Source: Hungatella sp. UBA5982
GTDB lineage: Bacteria; Bacillota; Clostridia; Lachnospirales; Lachnospiraceae
NCBI GenBank assembly: GCA_002429965.1
Contig: DJBG01000139.1
Location: 14,091 to 19,401, forward strand
Length of the DNA: 5,311 nucleotides
Direction: 5' to 3'
The notes beneath the pieces are model-generated. The model saw only the letters and a list, made by a program, of their open reading frames with translations, searched no databases and was not told where the DNA came from. Positions within the stretch are counted from its first letter, which is position 1, and each line of letters begins with the position of its first letter. Below, piece after piece: positions 4,860-5,311 of the stretch. Made by a program: the position numbers and the translations under genes.

Positions 4860-5311
4860 GTGGCTGAAATGAAACATGATTTGGCAAAAAAGACACAGCG
4901 GACGGGGATTAAAAGAAGAGATCTGACAGGATGGTTTATCATGCTGCCTACAATCCTGTTATTTGCATTTTTTGTGTGGGAGCCATTGATTGAAAGTATC
5001 CGGCTCTCTCTTTACACAGCGAAAGGAATTCGCCTCCAGGAGTTTGTGGGCTTTCAGAATTATGCAAACGTTCTGAAGCATCCGGACTTTCTTGCGGCTT
5101 TTTCCAACACCTTTGTCTATATTTTATGGTCCTTGATTATTGGATTTTTTGTACCTATCGTACTGGCAATTCTGATAACAGAAACAACATTTTTAAAGAG
5201 CTTTTTCCGCGTTGGTGTATATTTCCCCAATGTCATGCCGGGGATTGCTATGGTTTTGATGTGGGGATTCTTTTTCCGTCCCGGCAATACCGGTGTTTTA
5301 AACATTCTTTT
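4860..5311 (+). CDS. ABC sugar transporter permease (MalF/UgpA type), 3'-truncated by window edge
   Basis: The first 150 codons of a membrane permease of the binding-protein-dependent sugar importer family are visible, running off the right edge. A basic cytoplasmic N-terminus (KKTQRTGIKRRD) leads into the first membrane segment (about 25-50, GWFIMLPTILLF...). Next comes the family motif FVGFQNYANVLKHPDF (62-77) with SNTFVYI (82-88), a second segment (about 85-106), and a third (about 116-139) containing the typical YFPNVMPGIAMVLMWGFFF followed by GVLN. The EAA loop that contacts the ATPase would lie beyond the window. The gene starts at GTG, 86 bases after the binding-protein stop, with the hairpin in between, and is surely in the same operon. 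It would pair with a MalG/UgpE-type second permease, expected downstream. The ATPase may be a shared MsmK-like protein encoded elsewhere. Confidence 0.95.
   Translation, partial: MAEMKHDLAKKTQRTGIKRRDLTGWFIMLPTILLFAFFVWEPLIESIRLSLYTAKGIRLQEFVGFQNYANVLKHPDFLAAFSNTFVYILWSLIIGFFVPIVLAILITETTFLKSFFRVGVYFPNVMPGIAMVLMWGFFFRPGNTGVLNIL

Noticed and set aside
1..5311. CRISPR arrays, insertion sequences, tRNA or rRNA genes
   Set aside because: No regularly spaced repeats, transposase motifs, terminal inverted repeats or RNA-gene signatures were seen.

Overview
The window looks like a piece of chromosome from a low- to mid-GC Gram-positive anaerobe, most likely a gut-type Clostridia/Lachnospiraceae relative. 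The signs are strong purine-rich Shine-Dalgarno sites, textbook TTGACA/TATAAT promoters, an FMN riboswitch in front of an ECF-type riboflavin transporter (ribU), a lipoprotein sugar-binding component and a sulfatase of glycan-degrading type. The lineage is inferred from style and gene content; no marker gene fixes it.

Layout. (1) 1-1127, plus strand: the C-terminal part of a type I sulfatase whose start, including the formylglycine site, lies left of the window. (2) 1219-1719, plus strand: a complete stand-alone glucose-family PTS EIIA protein, separated from the sulfatase by a 14-bp stem-loop. (3) 1863-2531, minus strand: ribU, convergent with the EIIA gene, ending in its own intrinsic terminator. 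Its leader holds a consensus promoter, a full FMN aptamer and a switchable terminator hairpin. (4) 2774-3336: an accessory-looking intergenic stretch with small inverted and direct repeats, a very strong Shine-Dalgarno followed by an ATG-TAA start-stop overlapping a second ATG, and a 72-codon ORF that looks like a fragment. Its last part is a regulated promoter region with two tandem promoters, each overlapped by a CG-centred operator-like sequence. (5) 3337-4773, plus strand: a lipoprotein family 1 sugar-binding protein. (6) 4782-4826: an intercistronic hairpin. (7) 4860-5311, plus strand: the start of a MalF/UgpA-type ABC sugar permease, cut by the right edge.

How the parts fit. The right side is the beginning of a typical carbohydrate ABC importer operon (binding protein, then first permease; a second permease would be expected next), probably controlled by a LacI-family repressor or similar through the two operators 42 bp apart. 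The left side (sulfatase plus orphan EIIA) is compatible with use of sulfated host or dietary glycans, but no substrate can be read from the sequence. ribU is a self-contained riboflavin-uptake unit repressed by FMN and unrelated to the sugar genes.

No clearly new gene system was found. The points most worth checking are the dual-operator tandem promoter, the unexplained structured leader with its start-stop, and a possible pseudoknot antiterminator in the ribU leader.
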